A DNA stretch of 64,000 nucleotides, from positions 62,001 to 126,000 of the forward strand of contig CAZLWK010000009.1 of the NCBI GenBank assembly GCA_964563395.1, in the 5' to 3' direction. Positions 59,830 through 64,000 of this stretch are shown in pieces (position 1 is the first letter of the stretch; each line of letters starts with the position of its first letter). The notes below the pieces were generated by a model, which made no database searches, was not told where the DNA came from, and saw only the letters and a list, made by a program, of their open reading frames with translations. The position numbers and the translations under genes were made by a program. The DNA comes from JBEVOS01 sp964563395. GTDB lineage: Bacteria; Pseudomonadota; Alphaproteobacteria; Caulobacterales; Aquidulcibacteraceae.

Positions 59830-61400
59830 GGTCGAGCCTTGCCCACGACTTTCCGGGGCGAGGTCTCCCGATCTTCCAGGGCTTGGGAGACGACATCGCC
59901 GTCGTCATAGACAAACGCCGCATCGTCCAGGTCGACATAAGGCAGCACGTCGCGCTCCCACCAATAATCCTGGCTGTGGGCCCATTCGGGTTTGTCGCCG
60001 CGTTTCGGCAGCAAATGCATGCCGCGCATCAGGTATCCCGGGTTGAAGGCCGCATCGTCGATCCAAGGCAGCAAATCCATGCCGGAATCTTCCGGCCGCA
60101 GGGCCACTTCAACCTTGCGCGCGCCCCGACGATCCATGTGATTGAGGAGGCGGCACACAAAGTCCGCGACCATGTCGACGCGCAAGGTCCAACTGGCGGC
60201 CCGGAAATAGCCGAATATCCAAGCCATGTTGGGCACGCCGGTGAACATCACGCCGCGATAGGTGACTGTTTCGGCGAAATTCAGCGGCGCGCCGTCGATC
60301 TCGAACGCGATGTCGCCAAGAACGGAAATGTCGAATCCCGTTGCGGTGACGATGATATCGGCGTCGAGCGATTCGCCGGAACCGAGCTGCAATCCGGTCG
60401 GGGTGAAGCGCTCAATTGTGTCGGTCACGACGGAGACCTTGCCGCTTTTGACGCACTCGAACAGATCGCCGTCAAGGACGACGGCGATGCGCTGCTGCCA
60501 AGGCCGATAGCTGGGCGTGAAGTGACGGTCGACCACATCTTGCGGCAAATATTTGCGCACACCCTTCAGAAGTTCGGCCTTGGCGGCCTCGGGTTCCTCA
60601 ATTGAACGGCGCAGGAACTTGCTTTGATCGTGAACGATCTTGCGGCGGACAATGTCGTGAATGATATTCTCGTCGATAGTGAGCTCGCGCAACGTGTCCG
60701 CCAGCCAATGTCGGTTCTGCCCAGGCGAGAAATAAGTGGGCGAGCGCTGCAGCAGGGTGACATGCTTGCAGTCCGCGGCAATCGCAGGCACGACCGTCGC
60801 CGCCGTCGCGCCAGATCCAATGACCACGACGCGCTTGCCCTTGTAGTCGAGATGATCGGGCCATGTCTGAGGGTGAACGATTTCGCCTTGGAATTCGCTC
60901 ATTCCCGGCCAGTCGGGCGTGTAGCCTTTCGCGTGCCGATAATAGCCCTGGCACATCCAAAGGAAGGTGCAGGTGAAGGTGCGCCGCGCGCCATCGGCCG
61001 CGCGCAGGACCGTCAGCGACCAGCGGCGGGCGGCGCTGTCCCAGGCGGCGCGCTCAATGCGATGGCCGTAGCGGATATGGCCGCCGAGTCCATTTTCCTC
61101 GATCGCCTCTCCCAGATACTTGAGAATTTCCGCGCCCGATGCGATCGGCGAGCCGAGCCAAGGCTTGAAGCGAAAACCAAAAGTGAAGAGGTCGCTGTCG
61201 GAGCGGACGCCCGGATATTTGTGCCAAAGCCAGGTGCCGCCAAAGCTCTCGAGCGCATCCAGAACCAGGAAGGATTTGTCGGGGCATTGCTGTTTGAGTT
61301 CGTAAGCCGCGCCGATGCCCGAAATGCCGGCGCCCACGATGAGAACGTCGACATGCTCGCTTCCATCCTGGAACGTGGTGATTTTTGGGGCGGTGCTCAA
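59826..61400 (-). CDS. Flavin monooxygenase with Baeyer-Villiger-like fingerprint
   Basis: 524 residues. FAD-binding GAGISG (23-28), NADPH-binding GSGATA (195-200) and the monooxygenase fingerprint FQGEIVHPQTWPD (F170, G172, H176, W180) match F-x-G-x-x-x-H-x-x-x-W-P/D of Baeyer-Villiger monooxygenases. It would oxidise ketones to esters or lactones, or a sulfur/nitrogen centre. The ATG 61400 follows GAGC. It lies in the operon with EthD and below two SDR genes. The substrate is unknown. Confidence 0.9.
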   Translation of the reverse strand: MSTAPKITTFQDGSEHVDVLIVGAGISGIGAAYELKQQCPDKSFLVLDALESFGGTWLWHKYPGVRSDSDLFTFGFRFKPWLGSPIASGAEILKYLGEAIEENGLGGHIRYGHRIERAAWDSAARRWSLTVLRAADGARRTFTCTFLWMCQGYYRHAKGYTPDWPGMSEFQGEIVHPQTWPDHLDYKGKRVVVIGSGATAATVVPAIAADCKHVTLLQRSPTYFSPGQNRHWLADTLRELTIDENIIHDIVRRKIVHDQSKFLRRSIEEPEAAKAELLKGVRKYLPQDVVDRHFTPSYRPWQQRIAVVLDGDLFECVKSGKVSVVTDTIERFTPTGLQLGSGESLDADIIVTATGFDISVLGDIAFEIDGAPLNFAETVTYRGVMFTGVPNMAWIFGYFRAASWTLRVDMVADFVCRLLNHMDRRGARKVEVALRPEDSGMDLLPWIDDAAFNPGYLMRGMHLLPKRGDKPEWAHSQDYWWERDVLPYVDLDDAAFVYDDGDVVSQALEDRETSPRKVVGKARP

Positions 61401-61532
61401 CGGCGTGGGCTCCGATTCAAGGGCGCGTGGGACCTTTTGAAAGTGGGGAATGAGGCGGACCGCAACCAGGGCTCAAGGCGTCGACCGCTGTCGGACATTT
61501 TCGGACGCATTGGAGAATAGGCGCATGTCGCA

Positions 61533-62399
61533 TCATGGGAGGCGGCGCACCTCGCGCGGCTTGCCGGTCAAGCCATAGGTCATGCCGGCATAGGTGGGGC
61601 GGGTGCTCGCGCCCGGGAGCGGATGGACGCGCAACAAGCCGTTTGCAAGATAGCCCCCATCGACGGCGAGCGCTTCGCCGGTGATGAAGGCGGCTTCCTG
61701 GGTGCTGAGGAACAAGACGGCGTCGGCGACGTGACGCGGCTCGCCGCGATCGGGCCAGGGCTGGATGCGACTCACGACGTCGCCAGCTTCCTCGCAGCGT
61801 CCATTGTGCATGAGTTGCGTGAAGATTATGCCCGGACAGATTGCGTTGACGCGTATGCGATGCCGCGCGAGCTCGTTGGCGGCGTTCTCGGTGAAGTTCA
61901 GGACCGCCGCTTTGGCGGCTGAATAGGCCGTTGGCAACACGCCTCCGCCGATTCCGGCGATCGAGGCGGTGTTGACGATCGCGCCGCCGCCACGGGCGAT
62001 CATGTGGCGGACGGCGTGCTTGACGCCGAGAAACACGCCGCGTGTCAATACGGCGAATGTTTCATCCCAGTGGCGCGCTTCGGTTTCAACGATATCGCCG
62101 ATGGCGCCCCCGATGCCGGCATTGTTGAACACGATGTCGAGGCCGCCAAAGGCGTCGACGGCCTCCTGCATCAGACGCGCGATGTCGTCTTCGACGCTGA
62201 CATCGACACGACTGCCTCGAACATCGCCGTCAAAGCCTTCGCGCTCAAGGTCGCGCAGGGCGCCGGAAAGGGACGCGTCATTGAGGTCCGCTATAACAAC
62301 GCGCGCGCCTTCGCTCAGGAAACGGCGCGCGGTCGCCAATCCGATCCCACTCGCGCCGCCGGTGATGACGGCGACCTTATTCGCCAATCGATTGCTCAT
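61533..62399 (-). CDS. Short-chain dehydrogenase/reductase (SDR 1)
   Basis: 288 residues. TGGASGIG cofactor motif, NNAGIGG, and the catalytic S-Y-K set: S in NTASIAGIGG and Y-x-x-x-K in YSAAKAAVLNF. The C-terminal 40 residues (YLANGLLRVHPLPGASTRPTYAGMTYGLTGKPREV) extend beyond the usual SDR end. It may oxidise a secondary alcohol to the ketone used by the monooxygenase. An upstream ATG at 62420 directly follows AGGAG with no spacer and is unlikely; 62399 is preferred. Confidence 0.9.
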   Translation of the reverse strand: MSNRLANKVAVITGGASGIGLATARRFLSEGARVVIADLNDASLSGALRDLEREGFDGDVRGSRVDVSVEDDIARLMQEAVDAFGGLDIVFNNAGIGGAIGDIVETEARHWDETFAVLTRGVFLGVKHAVRHMIARGGGAIVNTASIAGIGGGVLPTAYSAAKAAVLNFTENAANELARHRIRVNAICPGIIFTQLMHNGRCEEAGDVVSRIQPWPDRGEPRHVADAVLFLSTQEAAFITGEALAVDGGYLANGLLRVHPLPGASTRPTYAGMTYGLTGKPREVRRLP

Positions 62400-62542
62400 G
62401 CCCAGTGCTCTTGCTTGCATCTCCTTAGCGCCTCGCGGCGCGGTTCGGCAGGGCGCGCTGGCGCATCAATGGCCGGTCATTTTCGGTCAAGGCGAGAAAC
62501 GAGGCTGACGACCGGCGCGGTCTTTTCTCCAATACGCGGCGT

Positions 62543-63370
62543 TCAGCCGGCGCCGTCGGCGATGTTCCAGCCGCCATCGACGGGCATGACAAGGCCAGTG
62601 ATGAACGAGGCTTCATCGCTCAGCAGAAAGGCGGCGGCGGCGGCCTGCTCATTGGGCGCGCCGAAGCGGTTCATAAGCGTTCTGTTCAATATCCGACGTT
62701 GCGCTGCGGCGAAGGCTTCCGCATCGAGCGCATGTCGCATCTGTTCAAAGATCGGCGTCTCCACGGGGCCGGGGCAGAGGCAATTCACGCGGATGTTCTT
62801 TCTGGCGTAATCCATCGCCGCGTGGTGGGTGAGGCTGATTATCGCCGCCTTGGTCATGCCATAGAGGGCGTGATGGCGATTGGGGCGCAAGCCCGCCATC
62901 GAGGCCACGTTGAGGATCGCGCCTCCGCCCTTGTCGCGCATCGGGCCGAAGGCGAGCCGCGTGGCGTGCCACACAGGGCGTAGATTCACCGCGACTACGT
63001 GGTCGAACGCCGCCGTCTCCACGGTGTCGAAGCGCTGCATGGGGCCCGCTATGCCGGCATTGTTGACCAGCATATCGACGCCGCCGAATTCCGATTGCGC
63101 GCAAGCGAAGGCGCGGTCGATCGTGGCGAGGTCGGCGACGTCGCCGACGATCGTCGCGCAGCGCCGTTCAAGCGCTTCCGTCTCCTTCGCAAGCGCAGCA
63201 AGCCCCTCGCTGGACAGGTCGACGGCGACGATATCGGCGCCCTCGCCGGCCAGACGCAGCGCAATCGCCTTGCCGATGCCGCTCGCCGCGCCCGTGATCA
63301 GGGCCGTCTTGCCTTGAAATCGTTGCGCGCCGCCCATGAGCCTCGCCCGCCGCCGCCAAAACGCGGCCAT
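62543..63370 (-). CDS. Short-chain dehydrogenase/reductase (SDR 2)
   Basis: 275 residues. TGAASGIG, NNAGIAG, S in NVASMAGLRPN and Y-x-x-x-K (YGMTKAAI) give a complete active site, ending VMPVDGGWNIADGAG. The start at 63370 has AGGAGG five bases upstream, clearly the strongest ribosome site in this region, giving a basic N-terminal arm MAAFWRRRARLMGGAQRF. It is divergent from the AraC gene across 59 bases. Likely first gene of the catabolic operon. Confidence 0.9.
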   Translation of the reverse strand: MAAFWRRRARLMGGAQRFQGKTALITGAASGIGKAIALRLAGEGADIVAVDLSSEGLAALAKETEALERRCATIVGDVADLATIDRAFACAQSEFGGVDMLVNNAGIAGPMQRFDTVETAAFDHVVAVNLRPVWHATRLAFGPMRDKGGGAILNVASMAGLRPNRHHALYGMTKAAIISLTHHAAMDYARKNIRVNCLCPGPVETPIFEQMRHALDAEAFAAAQRRILNRTLMNRFGAPNEQAAAAAFLLSDEASFITGLVMPVDGGWNIADGAG

Positions 63371-63429
63371 TGCAGCCTCCTACAGCAAAGTGTACGTTGT
63401 ACGCAAATAGAATGATCGGGAGGAGAGCC
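63371..63429. promoter_or_regulatory. Divergent promoter with GTACG direct repeat
   Basis: The 59-base gap between SDR 2 and the AraC gene includes GTACGTTGTACG, two GTACG copies separated by two bases, of which GTAC is itself a palindrome. It may be the operator of the AraC regulator, but the motif is too short for a firm call. Confidence 0.35.
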
Positions 63430-64000
63430 ATGCATGTGCTGAACGAGGGCGCCGCGCGCCAGCCTGGCATGCTGGTTTCGGATATTCGGCAATATCTCGT
63501 CGCCGGCGGCGACGCCGCCGAGGACGCCGATGCGTTGATATGCGCGCACGGCGTCGCCGGCGACGGCGCCGAATGGGAGCGGCAGACCGTTCCAGTCGAT
63601 GTCTGCTGGCGCATATTCTCGGCCCACGCGGCGAAGGTCGACGACGAGGCCCACGGATTGTTCGGAGCGCGACTCAAGCTTGGCGCGACAACGCTGATCG
63701 TTTCGCGCATGGCGCTGTGCGCCACCGTCATGGACGCGCTCCTTGGTTACAAGGATGCCTCCACGCTGATGCTGCCGGGCCTCGATGTGTCAGTGACTCG
63801 GCGTGAGGGAAGCGTGTCGCTGAAATGGCGCAGTCCCGGCGACACCATCGCGCATGCGATCGCGCTTGAAGGCCAGGCGATTGTCTATCATGCCATATTG
63901 AGTTGGCTTGTGGGCGAGCGGCTCACCATCGAGCGCGTGCGCGCGCCGGCGCGGCGCCGACACTGCGCGTCGACTTTATTGTCCGCGCTGGAGGCGCCGA
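63430..64000 (+). CDS. AraC-family regulator, arabinose-binding-like N-terminal domain (cut by window end)
   Basis: Open from ATG 63430 to the right edge, 190 residues seen. MHVLNEGAARQPGMLVSDIRQYLVAGG then WERQTVPVDVCWRIFSAHAAKVDDEAHGLFGARLKLGATTLIVSRMALCATVMDALLGY matches the N-terminal ligand domain of the OruR/ArgR-like AraC group. The HTH part lies beyond the window. GGGAGGAGA gives a strong ribosome site. Its divergent position to SDR 2 suggests control of the SDR-monooxygenase operon. Confidence 0.82.
   Translation, partial: MHVLNEGAARQPGMLVSDIRQYLVAGGDAAEDADALICAHGVAGDGAEWERQTVPVDVCWRIFSAHAAKVDDEAHGLFGARLKLGATTLIVSRMALCATVMDALLGYKDASTLMLPGLDVSVTRREGSVSLKWRSPGDTIAHAIALEGQAIVYHAILSWLVGERLTIERVRAPARRRHCASTLLSALEAP

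Noticed and set aside
1..64000. CRISPR arrays, tRNA, rRNA, insertion sequences or integrase genes
   Set aside because: I looked at the gaps between genes and saw no regular repeats, cloverleaf arms with a T-loop GTTCGA motif, or transposase-like proteins. All gaps are under 300 bases.

Overview
The window is a GC-rich, gene-dense stretch of an alphaproteobacterial chromosome. Gene content suggests Caulobacterales or a relative: a complete pilA-cpaABCDEF-tadBC locus in the Caulobacter order, DUF4169, DUF1289 and RHH_4 small proteins, a phasin, CHAP lipoproteins and TadE-like pseudopilins. The lineage is inferred from gene content only. About 70 protein genes are supported. I found no rRNA, tRNA, CRISPR array, insertion sequence or phage gene. 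No gene-free stretch exceeds 300 bases; the longest is the 272-base divergent region upstream of pilA.

Region 1 (1-16.9 kb) is mostly housekeeping: a truncated uvrD helicase, a membrane-anchored TIR protein, an RHH/OYE/DUF4169 group, coq4, GST and GNAT, lytic transglycosylase mltA, a phasin, prephenate dehydratase, a MOSC protein, acyl-CoA dehydrogenase, a large hybrid histidine kinase, kdsB, a membrane-anchored cytochrome c, a MarR regulator and an M17 aminopeptidase.

Region 2 (16.9-28.7 kb) is the Flp/Tad pilus island. A TadD-like TPR lipoprotein converges on the minus-strand cpa operon (cpaA to tadC). The operon lies behind the 55-residue pilin gene pilA, from which it is separated by two hairpins, one of them a canonical intrinsic terminator. 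The pilA leader contains a perfect 9-bp stem with a nested hairpin ending 3 nt before the ribosome binding site. On the other side of the 272-base divergent region are a secretin-N-like periplasmic protein and two TadE/F-type pseudopilins.

Region 3 (28.7-49.7 kb) holds AMP nucleosidase, two divergent tyrosine phosphatases, a sulfotransferase-like protein, class Ia nrdB with a candidate NrdR box pair, a DUF885 lipoprotein, a HxlR/SDR/isomerase group, two CHAP-domain paralogues, a voltage-gated-channel homologue with an aspartate-rich filter, an M1 aminopeptidase, a TerB-J protein, aquaporin, thymidylate synthase, a TauE exporter and dusA.

Region 4 (49.9-64 kb) looks accessory and catabolic. 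A minus-strand operon contains an isochorismatase-like hydrolase, XapX, an in-frame chimera of an amidohydrolase N-terminus with an MFS transporter lacking its N-terminus, and an alginate-export-type porin; an AraC regulator is divergent. Next comes a two-component system (FixJ-like regulator, lone receiver, PAS kinase) and two alpha/beta hydrolases. The same 14-bp inverted repeat lies before the lone receiver and before the first hydrolase. The last 4.5 kb encodes EthD, a flavin monooxygenase with a Baeyer-Villiger-like fingerprint, two SDRs and a divergent AraC regulator cut by the window end. Alcohol to ketone to lactone to hydroxy acid is a plausible but unproven pathway for this block.
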